Source of the DNA: Tannerellaceae bacterium
GTDB taxonomy: Bacteria; Bacteroidota; Bacteroidia; Bacteroidales; Tannerellaceae
Reading direction: 5' to 3'
Assembly (NCBI GenBank): GCA_031280645.1
Contig: JAITGL010000045.1
Location: 1 to 60,486 of the forward strand
Length of the DNA: 60,486 nt
Below the pieces are notes generated by a model. That model worked only from the letters and a program-made list of their open reading frames with translations, did not search any database and was not told the DNA's origin. This document shows, in pieces, positions 52,424 through 60,486 of the stretch. The translations under genes were made by a program, and so were the position numbers. Each line of letters starts with the position of its first letter. Position 1 is the first letter of the stretch.

Positions 52424-52777
52424 ATTAATATCGCGGTTAATAATGTTGTTGTTTTATTGACGCTGATGCTGCGTTGTTGTTTACTTCTGCAAAGATGAAG
52501 GTATCTTTATAATTAGGCAATGCCCCTTTTCTTTTGGAAATCTTGTATTTTTTTCCTTATAATGGGAATCAGTCGATTAACTTAAAATGAAGAAACCCCT
52601 TATGTTTTAAGGGGTTTAACATTTCATGCAGCTTTTAATTGCTATTGTTGGAATAGTTTTTCTTGTTTAGAGTAAGCTAATTATGCACGGTAAATGAAAA
52701 TTTTCAGCAAGAGGGTAATAAATGGAATCGTTCTAAATAAGGCACTGATTGGAGTTATATATCACAGCCTGCTCTTA
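52424..52777. other. Non-coding stretch between dnaA and mlaD
   Basis: The 354 bp are AT-rich. They hold a hairpin terminator (52593-52617), one near-DnaA box (TTATGCACG at about 52679) and a weak -7-like CATCTTTG for dnaA. A single box is not enough to propose an origin. Confidence 0.5.
52593..52617 (-). terminator. Hairpin terminator after the amiC-mlaD operon
   Basis: AAACCCCTTA / TAAGGGGTTT form a 10-bp stem with a 5-base loop. On the minus strand it lies 160 bp past the mlaD stop and is followed by CTTCATTTT, a weak U-tract. Confidence 0.6.
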
Positions 52778-53665
52778 TCAGAATAGCGAAAAATGGACGT
52801 ATCGCTTGGGGTGCTCTTTAAGGTCGATCAATAGCTTAGAAGCATTATCCATCACTCCGTTCATGTTGTTATACAATGCTTTATCATTAAGAAGCAAGCC
52901 AAGACTGTTTTCTTCGGAGTTGAGCTGCTCGGTGGTTTGCTTGATATTGGCAAGAGTGGTATTCAAACTATTAATTGTAAGCTGCAAATCTAAAGCCTTG
53001 AGTTCGTCGCTAACCTGCACAAAATTGCCCGAAATGGTTTTAAAGTCGGAGAGGATCAGAGGAAAATCCTTATTCAACATGCGATTGAGCTGGAAGCTGG
53101 AAGATTCCAATTCAGCGGTTGTGTTTTCTAAGTGCTCCAACGTTCGGGTAAGGGCCGGATTGGTGATAAGGGTTTGCAAACCAGTAAGCACAGAGTCAAT
53201 TTTGACCATGAGGTTTGTAAACACCGGCAACAGATCATTCTGCACGGAACTCATCATGTCAGAACTCATACGCCCTTCCATCGTTTCGCCCGACTTCATA
53301 TATTCATTATTATATTTATTAAGACGGAGGTGGAGTTTGGCTCCTCCAAGGAGATTCTTTTCTATTACGGCATAGCTGTTTTTATTGATTTTCATATTAT
53401 CGTCAAGCCTGATTTCCACCTGTATCCCGTTATTACCGGAGTAGTCGTAAGTGATGGCTCTAACGAGGCCGACCTTAAAGCCGTCGACAAATACGGGGCT
53501 TGAAATGGTAACGTCGTCAACTTTGTCGAAACTTATATAGTATCTATTGGAGGGGTGAAACAGGTTGATACCTTTCAGGTAATTAATACCCATATATAAA
53601 AGGGCTATGCTAATGATAGTCATAATGCCTATTTTCGCTTCATTCGTAAATTTCTTTTTCATCAT
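52778..53665 (-). CDS. MlaD/MCE-domain lipid transport protein
   Basis: The 295-residue protein has an N-terminal membrane anchor (IGIMTIISIALLYMGINYL) followed by the MCE domain (about 38-115; YYISFDKVDDVTISSPVFVDGFKVGLV). A long helical region follows (115-285) with heptad-like patterns, fitting the coiled barrel of MCE hexamers. It would carry phospholipids across the periplasm. It lies 2 bp after amiC, as is common in Bacteroidales. The permease and ATPase partners are not in this window. Confidence 0.9.
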   Translation of the reverse strand: MMKKKFTNEAKIGIMTIISIALLYMGINYLKGINLFHPSNRYYISFDKVDDVTISSPVFVDGFKVGLVRAITYDYSGNNGIQVEIRLDDNMKINKNSYAVIEKNLLGGAKLHLRLNKYNNEYMKSGETMEGRMSSDMMSSVQNDLLPVFTNLMVKIDSVLTGLQTLITNPALTRTLEHLENTTAELESSSFQLNRMLNKDFPLILSDFKTISGNFVQVSDELKALDLQLTINSLNTTLANIKQTTEQLNSEENSLGLLLNDKALYNNMNGVMDNASKLLIDLKEHPKRYVHFSLF

Positions 53666-53667
53666 CT

Positions 53668-54774
53668 CTATTTTGCCTTTTGTTGTTTATTACTGTTTTC
53701 TGGGGTGAAAGACACAATGAATGCGTCTTTAAAATCTTTTACAACTTTCTTGTGAAGTTCCTGTATGATTGAGATATCTTTCGATTTGCCGTACAGATAT
53801 CTATAATATCCATCAGATTCTATTATATCAACATCCTTATAGCCTTTCAGTTGTTTGGCATTGGATTTGATTTTTACTTTCGAGGCCAGGATTTGTATCC
53901 GGTACACTTTGTCTTCCTTTTTCAACTGTGCGGCAGGTTGATTAGCGGCAGGTTGCTTTTGTGCGGTGGGAGGAGATGCGGTAACGCTTTTGTTCTTGTC
54001 GTATTCACGCTTATATACGCTGAATGCGTTGTAGATCGCTTTGGCAAGTATGTTCTGCCCTTCCGTTGATTTCAGAAAGCGTTCTTCCTCTTGATTGCTT
54101 AAGAAACCAAGCTCAACAAGTACGCTCGGCATGGATGTTCTTCGCAGAACGACCAAGCCTGCTTGCCTTACGTTGCGATCGTTGCGCTTGGCGTCGCGAA
54201 ATGCTTTTTGTATATCGGAGGCGAATCGTATGCTTTGTTCCATGTGTTGCTGGTTCATGGAAGATATCATTATGTACGATTCGGCCGAATTATCAAAGCC
54301 TTCATACTTCTGAAGATAATCTTTTTCGAGAAGTATTACCGCATTTTCCCGCTTGGCAACTTCCATGCTTTCTTCCGAATTTGCCGGCCCTATAGTATAG
54401 GTTTCCGCCCCTGTAATAAGGCGGTTTTTTCTATTTCTTTTTACGTCGAGTGAATTGGCATGGATTGAAATAAACAGGTTTGCTTTGATGTTATTGGCTA
54501 TTACAGCACGTTCGTCAAGCCCGATAAAACGATCTGTTTTGCGAGTATAAACAACGTTTACGTCGTCCATTCTTTCGGAAATAAGGTTACCTAATTTAAG
54601 GGCTACGGAAAGGTTCACAACTTTTTCTTCAACGATAGCTCCTTTCGCGCCTGGATCATGGCCTCCATGTCCGGCGTCAATCACGACCGTAAATGTTTTT
54701 TCTTTTGCCGGTAATGCCGCCGGCAAAAAAAAGAAACATATTAACAATATATGATATAAAGACGCTTTATTCAC
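53668..54774 (-). CDS. N-acetylmuramoyl-L-alanine amidase
   Basis: The 368-residue exported zinc amidase cleaves the bond between muramic acid and the stem peptide. A signal peptide (ILLICFFFLPAALPA) precedes the catalytic domain of the Amidase_3 family: TVVIDAGHGGHDPGAKG, the Glu in EEKVVNLSVALKLG, LFISIHANS, and PSVLVELGFLSNQEEERFL. The C-terminal 90 residues after a Pro/Ala/Gln linker (KVYRIQILASKVKI) look like a SPOR-type peptidoglycan-binding domain. It heads the amiC-mlaD pair. Confidence 0.93.
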   Translation of the reverse strand: MNKASLYHILLICFFFLPAALPAKEKTFTVVIDAGHGGHDPGAKGAIVEEKVVNLSVALKLGNLISERMDDVNVVYTRKTDRFIGLDERAVIANNIKANLFISIHANSLDVKRNRKNRLITGAETYTIGPANSEESMEVAKRENAVILLEKDYLQKYEGFDNSAESYIMISSMNQQHMEQSIRFASDIQKAFRDAKRNDRNVRQAGLVVLRRTSMPSVLVELGFLSNQEEERFLKSTEGQNILAKAIYNAFSVYKREYDKNKSVTASPPTAQKQPAANQPAAQLKKEDKVYRIQILASKVKIKSNAKQLKGYKDVDIIESDGYYRYLYGKSKDISIIQELHKKVVKDFKDAFIVSFTPENSNKQQKAK

Positions 54775-54798
54775 TTTCTTGAATCTTTAAAACCCGCA

Positions 54799-54806
54799 CA
54801 AAAATA
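54799..54806 (-). promoter_or_regulatory. Candidate -7 element of the amidase gene
   Basis: TATTTTTG on the minus strand matches TAnnTTTG, 25 bp upstream of the amidase start codon. Confidence 0.4.
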
Positions 54807-54911
54807 ATACTTTTTTTATTCACAATACATTATGGCTGCAAAACGGAATTAAAATATATCAACAAGCTTTACCCCAATCATTTCAACAGTTCTATTTTTT
54901 TATATTATTTC

Positions 54912-54945
54912 AAAAAAAATGGGTAACTCTAAATCGAATTACCCA
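54912..54945 (-). terminator. Rho-independent terminator of the rpsF-rpsR-rplI operon
   Basis: On the minus strand TGGGTAA and TTACCCA pair around a 12-base loop and lead into TTTTTTTT, 26 bp after the rplI stop. Confidence 0.88.
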
Positions 54946-54970
54946 CTCATAAATATATAAACTCTCCCTA

Positions 54971-55414
54971 TTATTCGGATATTACTTCAAATGGAATTTC
55001 TACCGAGATATCTTTATGCAGTTTTACAACAGCCGTATAGTTGCCGATTTCTTTCACAGGTTTTTCGATATAAATCGTTTTACGATCTATTTCTATTCCC
55101 TGCTTAGAAAGCGCTTCCGCTATTTGTATGTTGTTAACCGAACCGAATATTGTACCTGTCGAGCTTGTTTTAGCGCCTATAACTAACGATACGTTGGCAA
55201 GCTTATCTGCAATACTTGCTGCATCCTCTTTGATCTTTGCCTGCTTATGCGCGCGCTGTTTCAGGTTTTCGGCCAGTATTTTCTTTGCTGTTTCGGTTGC
55301 TATCACTGCCTTGCCTTGCGGGATTAGAAAGTTACGTCCGTAGCCATCTTTTACGATTACAATATCATCCTTGTAACCCAGGCTTGCTATATCTTCTTTC
55401 AAAATAATTTGCAT
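54971..55414 (-). CDS. rplI: 50S ribosomal protein L9
   Basis: The 147 residues match L9: the N-terminal 23S-rRNA-binding domain [36 protein letters not shown] (seen as a run of conserved blocks), a connecting helix rich in Lys and Ala (45-75), and a C-terminal domain. It is the last gene of the rpsF-rpsR-rplI operon, 20 bp after rpsR. Confidence 0.98.
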   Translation of the reverse strand: MQIILKEDIASLGYKDDIVIVKDGYGRNFLIPQGKAVIATETAKKILAENLKQRAHKQAKIKEDAASIADKLANVSLVIGAKTSSTGTIFGSVNNIQIAEALSKQGIEIDRKTIYIEKPVKEIGNYTAVVKLHKDISVEIPFEVISE

Positions 55415-55434
55415 ATTCTGTCTCCTCTTTATTA

Positions 55435-55701
55435 TTATTTCATCAAATCGGTTACGTAAGGAAGCAGGGCTAAGTGGCGAGCGCGTTTTACGGCTTGGGC
55501 TACTCGGCGTTGGAATTTCAACGATGTTCCGGTGATACGGCGGGGTAGTATTTTACCTTGCTCGTTCAGGAATTTCTTGAGAAATTCGGGATCCTTATAA
55601 TCTATATACTTTATTCCGCTTTTCTTGAAACGGCAATATTTCTTTTTGTTTACGTCGACCGACGGCGGGGTCAAATATCTGATTTCTGCCGGTGTTGTCA
55701 T
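55435..55701 (-). CDS. rpsR: 30S ribosomal protein S18
   Basis: The 88-residue protein shows the S18 pattern: [39 protein letters not shown] and [17 protein letters not shown]. It partners S6 in the small subunit platform. Its start overlaps the rpsF stop by 4 bp. No ssb or priB gene lies between rpsF and rpsR, as usual in Bacteroidota. Confidence 0.98.
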   Translation of the reverse strand: MTTPAEIRYLTPPSVDVNKKKYCRFKKSGIKYIDYKDPEFLKKFLNEQGKILPRRITGTSLKFQRRVAQAVKRARHLALLPYVTDLMK

Positions 55702-56060
55702 GATTCTTTCTCCTCTGTTATTGTTTCTTTCGATGATTTCAATCCTCTTCTCTTGGCGGCATATTCGGCTGCGTATTTATCCTGGCGGAAGGTCAGGAAA
55801 CGGATTATACGTTCGTCGCGGCGGAAATTGACTTCAAGCGTTGCGATGAGTTCGGGTTTCGACTTAAACTCAAGCATCACATAAAAGCCGGTAGTTTTTT
55901 TCTCAATTGGATAGGCCAGCTTGCGTAGCCCCCAGTATTCTTCATTTACAATTTCCGCTCCGCCGTTTTTTAGGAATGTCGTAAACTTGTCGACCGCTTC
56001 CTTCATCTGGGCCTCAGACAAAACGGGAGTTAAAATGAAAACGGTTTCGTAACTGTTCAT
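55698..56060 (-). CDS. rpsF: 30S ribosomal protein S6
   Basis: The 120-residue protein matches S6 ([50 protein letters not shown], read in blocks), with an acidic tail ending in EEKES. It is the first gene of the ribosomal operon. A TATCTTTG element lies 49 bp upstream. I could not fold a clear S6:S18-binding leader. Confidence 0.97.
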   Translation of the reverse strand: MNSYETVFILTPVLSEAQMKEAVDKFTTFLKNGGAEIVNEEYWGLRKLAYPIEKKTTGFYVMLEFKSKPELIATLEVNFRRDERIIRFLTFRQDKYAAEYAAKRRGLKSSKETITEEKES

Positions 56061-56108
56061 AAATTTCTGTTTTCTTGAATTAATTAATTGTTATTTATTT
56101 TCATCCGG

Positions 56109-56116
56109 CAAAGATA
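56109..56116 (-). promoter_or_regulatory. Candidate -7 element of the rpsF operon
   Basis: TATCTTTG on the minus strand is a perfect TAnnTTTG match upstream of rpsF. A TTTG (minus strand) lies only 11 bp further upstream, too close for the usual spacing. Confidence 0.55.
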
Positions 56117-56346
56117 GAAACTTTTCTCAAATGATCGCTATCTTCTGCCATCTCGACTGCATCCCCAATTCTCGCCCGATAGCTCCTCGCTCCCAAGCCG
56201 GCCGCCTTAATGCAAAACGCAAGGCTGAAATACGCGACTATATATTAATGTAAGGAGCGGCTAAACGGCTGTCAAGCAGATTTCCGTCGCCGCATTTTGA
56301 GCGTCGGCTCATCAACTTATTTATCAGCTTATCAACTTTCCGTTCA

Positions 56347-56376
56347 TTTATACAACAAAAAAAAGGATTACATTTG
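56347..56376 (+). promoter_or_regulatory. Promoter of the ferritin gene
   Basis: TTTA at 56347 (one off TTTG), an 18-bp spacer and TACATTTG at 56369-56376 precede the ATG at 56413. The rest of the divergent space 56061-56346 shows no gene or repeat. Confidence 0.65.
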
Positions 56377-56412
56377 CCGCCAATAAATTATAATCTTAAA
56401 AAAGTTACCATT

Positions 56413-56913
56413 ATGTTGAATGACAAAATGCAAAAAGAGCTGAACCAGCAAATCAACGCCGAATTTTGGTCGGCCTATCTCTATCTAAGTATGTCGGCCT
56501 GGTTTGCCGGCAAAAATCTCCCCGGATTGTCCCATTGGATGTATGTTCAATTTCAGGAAGAGCAAGATCATGCAATGAAAATTTTCCGCTACATATACGA
56601 GCGCGGAGGTAATGTTACCTTAGCTCCCATTGCCGACACGCCTACCGCCTGGAAAAGCCCATCCGAAGCTTTCAGGCACACGCTCCAGCACGAGCAGAAA
56701 GTTACAGCCTCGTTCAACTCCCTTATGGACTTGGCAGTTGATCTGAAAGATTATGCCACGCAAAACTTCCTAAGCTGGTTTATCAACGAGCAGGTTGAGG
56801 AGGAAGCCACCGCATCCGAAATCCTTCAAACCGTTTCCGACATCGAATTGAAGCCGGGCATACTGCGCATGTTTGATAAGGAACTTAAGGCAAGAGTATA
56901 TAGCTCTAATTAA
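56413..56913 (+). CDS. Ferritin (bacterial FtnA type)
   Basis: The iron-storage protein has 166 residues from the ATG at 56413. The ferroxidase ligands are in place: Glu17 (AEFWSAYLYLSMS), Glu50 and His53 (FQEEQDHAMKIF), Glu94 (QHEQKVT) and Gln127/Glu130 (INEQVEEEA). It should oxidise Fe(II) and store it in a 24-subunit shell. It stands alone between its own promoter and a strong terminator. Confidence 0.96.
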   Translation: MLNDKMQKELNQQINAEFWSAYLYLSMSAWFAGKNLPGLSHWMYVQFQEEQDHAMKIFRYIYERGGNVTLAPIADTPTAWKSPSEAFRHTLQHEQKVTASFNSLMDLAVDLKDYATQNFLSWFINEQVEEEATASEILQTVSDIELKPGILRMFDKELKARVYSSN

Positions 56914-56938
56914 TAGAAATTTTATACTTGAGCATTTT

Positions 56939-56974
56939 AACCGGGATTTCTCTTAGTGAAAATCCCGGTTTTTT
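56939..56974 (+). terminator. Rho-independent terminator of the ferritin gene
   Basis: A perfect 11-bp stem AACCGGGATTT / AAATCCCGGTT is followed by TTTT. Confidence 0.9.
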
Positions 56975-57161
56975 ATTGGCTCCGCCACCAGCCGAACAAA
57001 CAGCCAAGCCGATTTAATTCTCAAATCCAATTTCATACTCCCAATTGTTGAAAACTCATACCTGCACCCCTTGCACATATTATATTTACTGCCGAACTTC
57101 ACGCATACAAATAGTATATCTACATTATTCTACCTTTCAAACAAAATCTAAAACATAGGTT

Positions 57162-57584
57162 ATGAACTATAAGAAACCGGAATTCTATATTCCACCCCTT
57201 GACGCCTCACCGGCCGAACAGCCCATTCCCGCCCCGCCCGACAAAGCCTCAATCGCGTCAGTTGATAATGTTGTTAACAACAAGCATAATAGTATCACCC
57301 CAGGGCATAACGTTATTATCAGCGGAATCCGCATCAAAATTACGCCCGACGACGAAATAGGCCTCGGAGTTTTCTTCATCCCATGCTCAGGCGAACCTCC
57401 CGTGCTTGCGCCCAACCCGCCGGAAACTAACGACCGCAACATGCTTACGGTGAAAGTTCCCGAAACGCTGCCCGAAGGAGAGTATCTCGTCAGGATAATA
57501 ACTCGATATTCAGGCACAAACCTCCTCAAATACCATCGTAGTATCGACTACGATAAAGTACTGACCTGTAAGAAGGCAAAGTGA
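57162..57584 (+). CDS. DUF4469-like Ig-fold protein without its usual partner domain
   Basis: The 140-residue protein has a proline-rich start (PPLDASPAEQPIPAPP) and then an Ig-like domain (about 45-135): SITPGHNVIISGIRIKIT, GVFFIPCSG, MLTVKVPETLPEGEYLVRIITRYSG and YDKVLTCKK. That matches the C-terminal DUF4469 domain of Bacteroidales HU-like DNA-binding proteins, but the HU-like domain is missing here. No signal peptide is present. The role of the isolated domain is unknown. A terminator follows at 57607-57640. Confidence 0.7.
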   Translation: MNYKKPEFYIPPLDASPAEQPIPAPPDKASIASVDNVVNNKHNSITPGHNVIISGIRIKITPDDEIGLGVFFIPCSGEPPVLAPNPPETNDRNMLTVKVPETLPEGEYLVRIITRYSGTNLLKYHRSIDYDKVLTCKKAK

Positions 57585-57606
57585 AAAGAAGCCGATGGCG
57601 CAATTC

Positions 57607-57640
57607 GGGAACCGAAGCAACTCCGGTTCCCGTTTTTTTT
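57607..57640 (+). terminator. Rho-independent terminator of the DUF4469-like gene
   Basis: GGGAACCG / CGGTTCCC form an 8-bp stem with a 9-base loop, followed by GTTTTTTTT. Confidence 0.92.
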
Positions 57641-57686
57641 ACCCCACAGCATCCCATAACCTAATTATTCCGTAAACGGAAAGACA

Positions 57687-57694
57687 TATATTTG
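57687..57694 (+). promoter_or_regulatory. Candidate -7 element of the lipid kinase gene
   Basis: TATATTTG matches TAnnTTTG, 34 bp before the ATG at 57729. No clear -33 element is visible. Confidence 0.5.
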
Positions 57695-57728
57695 CCGCCG
57701 CATTTATATAAAATAAGAAAATCAGCAG

Positions 57729-58706
57729 ATGACACATAAATCTTCTATACACATCCAGGCAATAATCAATCCTATCTCAGGAATAGGTTCAAAACGTAAA
57801 ATCCCCGGAATGATCGAAAAAATGTACGCCCCAACAGGCAACACATGCAGCATTGCCTTCAGCGAATACGCCGGACACGCCAAAGAAATAACCCGCCAGG
57901 CCATTGCCAACGGAGCCAAAATAATAATAGCCGTCGGCGGCGACGGAACAGTTAACGAGGTTGCCACCTCCATGGTTCATTCCGACGCCGTTCTCGGCAT
58001 CATTCCGCGAGGTTCGGGCAACGGGCTTGCGCGCGAATTGCATATCCCCATGGACGCCCAGCGCGCGCTCGACCTGATAATGAAAGGACATCTTACCACA
58101 ATCGACGGATGCCGGGCCAACGAGCATATCTTCTTCACCACCTGCGGCGTTGGATTCGACGCCATTGTAAGCCAGAAGTTCGCAGCCGAAAAGCGTCGAG
58201 GATCGCTGGCCTATGTGAAGCGTACCATCGCCGAATATCTTTACTATAAACCCGAAGTATACGAGCTGCGCATCGGTAAGCAGGCCGTGAAAGAAAAGGC
58301 ATTCCTCGTGGCATGCGCAAATGCCTCGCAGTATGGTAACAACGCCTTCATCGCACCTCACGCCGACGTTGCCGACGGGAAGATCGACGTCACGATACTC
58401 GCCCCCTTCACACCGCTCGAAGTTCCGTCGCTGGCCTTCCAGCTCTTTACCAAAACCATCGAGCGTAACAGCAAGATCAAAACCATGCAGACCTCGCAAC
58501 TCACCATTATCAGGCAGTCGCCAGGCATGATGCACCTCGACGGAGATCCGGTAGCGGCCGGCTCCGAGATCAACATATCCGTTGTTCCCAAAGCCCTGAA
58601 AGTTTTCGCACCCGAAAATCTTGCGCATCATAACGACCTGCTTAGCATATTCGAAAGGGTTGCCGCCTTTTTCAACCATCAATCTTCGCCCATTTTTCCC
58701 CTTTAA
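57729..58706 (+). CDS. Diacylglycerol kinase-like lipid kinase (YegS/BmrU family)
   Basis: The 325-residue protein matches the DAGK catalytic fold: IQAIINPISGIGSKRKIP, the nucleotide loop AVGGDGTVNEVA, IPRGSGNGLARELHIP and CGVGFDAIVSQKF, with the C-terminal MMHLDGDPVAAGSEINISVVP block. It would phosphorylate diacylglycerol or a sphingoid base; Bacteroidales make sphingolipids, so both are possible. It has its own promoter and stands alone. Confidence 0.92.
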   Translation: MTHKSSIHIQAIINPISGIGSKRKIPGMIEKMYAPTGNTCSIAFSEYAGHAKEITRQAIANGAKIIIAVGGDGTVNEVATSMVHSDAVLGIIPRGSGNGLARELHIPMDAQRALDLIMKGHLTTIDGCRANEHIFFTTCGVGFDAIVSQKFAAEKRRGSLAYVKRTIAEYLYYKPEVYELRIGKQAVKEKAFLVACANASQYGNNAFIAPHADVADGKIDVTILAPFTPLEVPSLAFQLFTKTIERNSKIKTMQTSQLTIIRQSPGMMHLDGDPVAAGSEINISVVPKALKVFAPENLAHHNDLLSIFERVAAFFNHQSSPIFPL

Positions 58707-58841
58707 GCAATATTGAACGACGCAAGGCCGAAATGCCATTCATCGCATCTTTGCAACACTACCCGCCGGAAGCTCAAAGAGGCGATGAATCGCGCCCCGG
58801 CAACACGCCCTATCCTCTCCCGCCCAATCCGATTTTTACGC

Positions 58842-58849
58842 TATATTTG
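58842..58849 (+). promoter_or_regulatory. Candidate -7 element of the CobD-like gene
   Basis: TATATTTG matches TAnnTTTG, 56 bp before the ATG at 58906. The 200-bp intergenic stretch shows no cobalamin riboswitch. Confidence 0.45.
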
Positions 58850-58905
58850 CATCGGCTACATGCCGGTAAACTAATGTAATACACTAAATAAATCTCATCA
58901 AAATT

Positions 58906-59937
58906 ATGCTATTCGGCCACAGTGACGACTTTTATAACTACTCGCAAGAAGTCAAGATCAATTTCAGTTCAAATGTTTGGAAGGGAGTAAATCTCGACAA
59001 ACTTCATTTACATCTTCAGGAGAGCTTCAAACGGATAAGCAGATACCCGGAGCCCGATGCCTCAAGTTTGAAAAGGCTATTAGCCAGGCGGTTTGAGTTG
59101 AAAGACGAGCAGGTGGTTGCGGTTGGAGGATCAACGGCTGCGTTTTACCTGCTGGCCCAGGCCTGGAGGGGAGGCAAATCAACGATCCTGACGCCGTCGT
59201 TCGGCGAGTACGAAAGCGCATGTTTGATGCACGATCACGAGCTTACGTTCTTCCCATCTGCCGACGGGTTGGCCAACCTCTCGCTTAAAGGCCAGGACTT
59301 CTGCTGGATAGGCAACCCGAACAGCCCCGACGGCAGGCTGTTTAGCCGCACTGAAATGTTGAAGCTCATTTCGGCCAACAAGCACACAACCTTTGTTGTA
59401 GACCAGGCATACGCCGCCTTTACAACCGAGGATCAGCTAAAGCCGTCGGACCTCAAGGCGCACCGCAACTTAGTGTTGGTTCGTTCGCTCTCAAAGGCTT
59501 ACAATATTCCGGGGCTCCGGGTTGGGTACATTGCGGCCTCAACGGGAGCGACCAAGGAGATTAATAAATACCTCATTCCGTGGTCGGTAAATGTGCTGGG
59601 CATTGAGGCGAGCAAATATATCCTCATCCATCCGGCGCAGTTTACGCTTCCCATCCGTAAATGGCAGCGCGACACAGGCGACCTTATTTTTCAGCTAAAC
59701 AAACTCGACGGCCTTGAGGTTCAGCCCACTTCTACCACCTTTTTCCTCGTCAGGTTAAAGAAAGGAACGGCGCCTGCCTTGAAAGATTATTTGATGAAGA
59801 GCCACGGGATCCTTATTCGCGACGCCTCAAATTTCCGCGGTCTCGACGAATCATGCTTCAGGATATGCTCGCAATCGAACGACAGCAATCTCCTCTTGGT
59901 TAACGCCATAAGGGATTGGCTGGAATCGTTTGAATGA
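58906..59937 (+). CDS. CobD-like class I/II pyridoxal-phosphate aminotransferase
   Basis: The 343-residue enzyme has the fold-type I plan: INFSSNVWKGVN at the N-terminus, VAVGGSTAAFYLLAQAW, CWIGNPNSPDGRLF, VVDQAYAAF, and the PLP lysine in LVRSLSKAYNIPGLRVGYI. The opening GHSDDFYNYSQEVKINFSSNV resembles L-threonine-O-3-phosphate decarboxylase (CobD), which makes the aminopropanol arm of B12. Histidinol-phosphate aminotransferases (HisC) are close relatives, so the substrate is uncertain. No other cobalamin synthesis genes adjoin it, although a cobalamin adenosyltransferase is encoded at 10228-10779. Confidence 0.75.
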   Translation: MLFGHSDDFYNYSQEVKINFSSNVWKGVNLDKLHLHLQESFKRISRYPEPDASSLKRLLARRFELKDEQVVAVGGSTAAFYLLAQAWRGGKSTILTPSFGEYESACLMHDHELTFFPSADGLANLSLKGQDFCWIGNPNSPDGRLFSRTEMLKLISANKHTTFVVDQAYAAFTTEDQLKPSDLKAHRNLVLVRSLSKAYNIPGLRVGYIAASTGATKEINKYLIPWSVNVLGIEASKYILIHPAQFTLPIRKWQRDTGDLIFQLNKLDGLEVQPTSTTFFLVRLKKGTAPALKDYLMKSHGILIRDASNFRGLDESCFRICSQSNDSNLLLVNAIRDWLESFE

Positions 59938-60095
59938 TTCTCTGCTTTGATGGGAATCCCGCTCAATCGTTCGTTCCCGCAGGCCGGTTTGCCGGAGCCT
60001 TGCATAATCATTCATAACAATAATACAATTGTGTTACCGTATTTGCCGTATGCAAATGCGCATCCCACTGCCTTGCCGCCTTTTTGCGAGATGAT

Positions 60096-60486
60096 TGCCC
60101 ACGTTCGTGAAACTTCGCCGGCTTCGAGCCGGAAGATTTGCAATACCTTGGATAGTATGTTTCCTCCGCGCGGGAACTTTTCGCCCGCGGCGAAAAACTG
60201 GTTCAACCCAGCGGGAACTTTTCGCCCGCGGCGAAAAACTGGTTCAGCCCAACGGGAAGTTTTCGCCCGCGGCGAAAAATTACTTCAACCCAACGGGAAG
60301 TTTTCGCCCGCGGCGAAAACTTGCTTCAACCCAACAGGAACTTTTCGCCCGCGGCGAAAACTTGCTTCAACCCAACGGACACTTTTCGCCCACGGCGAAA
60401 AATCGGCTCAGCCCAACGGGAACTTTTCGCCCGCGGCGTAAATTTTGTTCATCCCAACAGGTTCTATTCGCCCGCGGCGAAAACTT
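60096..60486. repeat. Array E: 41-bp tandem palindromic repeats running off the window
   Basis: The core TTTTCGCCCGCGGCGAAAA (8-bp arms TTTTCGCC/GGCGAAAA, 3-base centre) starts at 60178, 60219, 60260, 60301, 60342, 60383, 60424 and 60465, exactly 41 bp apart every time. Linkers are variants of CTGGTTCAACCCAACGGGAA. A decayed copy (TTGCCCACGTTCGTGAAAC) at 60096, two periods to the left, suggests the array once began earlier. It continues past the end of the window. Frames through it stay open for long stretches, but 41 bp is not a codon multiple, so coding is unlikely. The rest of 59938-60095 shows no gene. Confidence 0.93.

Noticed and set aside
52424..52777. Replication origin next to dnaA
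   Set aside because: Only one near-match to a DnaA box was seen and no AT-rich unwinding repeats with it.
58707..58905. Cobalamin riboswitch before the CobD-like gene
   Set aside because: The 200-bp gap lacks a recognisable B12-box and the extended fold.
59947..60441. Plus-strand protein of 164 residues through array E
   Set aside because: The 41-bp period rotates the frame at each unit and the part before the array does not look like protein.

Overview
The window looks like a Bacteroidales chromosome, of the Tannerella/Parabacteroides/Dysgonomonas kind. The evidence is a FimA/Mfa-type fimbrial operon with DUF3575 and DUF3868 partners, fimbrillin-like lipoproteins, families found mainly in Bacteroidota (DUF6261, DUF2795, DUF4469), the rpsF-rpsR-rplI order, weak Shine-Dalgarno sites, and many promoters of the Bacteroidota type (TTTG, about 19 bp, TAnnTTTG). 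No rRNA, tRNA, insertion sequence, phage or CRISPR-Cas locus was seen.

Layout. 0-9 kb: mnmA, then a long minus-strand block with a LuxR-type regulator, a hemerythrin-like protein that has lost its iron ligands, an exported TIM-barrel isomerase, an exported Gfo/Idh oxidoreductase, a tetraheme cytochrome fused to a SUMF1 domain, a cytoplasmic Gfo/Idh oxidoreductase and a trypsin-like protease with TPRs. 9-24 kb: mostly plus-strand housekeeping genes (methyltransferase, cobalamin adenosyltransferase, DUF2795, DsbD, MazG, erythromycin-esterase-like), a membrane-spanning beta-propeller/winged-helix regulator, and a TetR-FabH-FabG-RluA group. 24-35 kb: a DHFR-like gene with a coupled 43-residue membrane peptide, then a fimbrial operon under an AraC-type gene. 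36-46 kb: a GH3 glycosidase, an ABC-F protein and two tandem fimbrillin-SUMF1 lipoproteins. 46-60 kb: lutABC, ankyrin/SufE/M28 peptidase, dnaA, mlaD-amiC, rpsF-rpsR-rplI, ferritin, a DUF4469 protein, a lipid kinase and a CobD-like aminotransferase.

The most unusual feature is a set of five tandem arrays in intergenic DNA. Their cores are unrelated in sequence but share one architecture: a short palindrome or near-palindrome that usually starts with T's and ends with A's, repeated every 40-42 bp (four arrays) or every 21 bp (one array), i.e. close to whole numbers of helical turns. In the 42-bp array the spacers diverge but keep exactly the same length. This suggests selection on helical phase, or a shared mechanism that generates the arrays. 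I do not recognise them as a described element.

All functional calls come from reading the sequence and from knowledge of the families. No database search was run.
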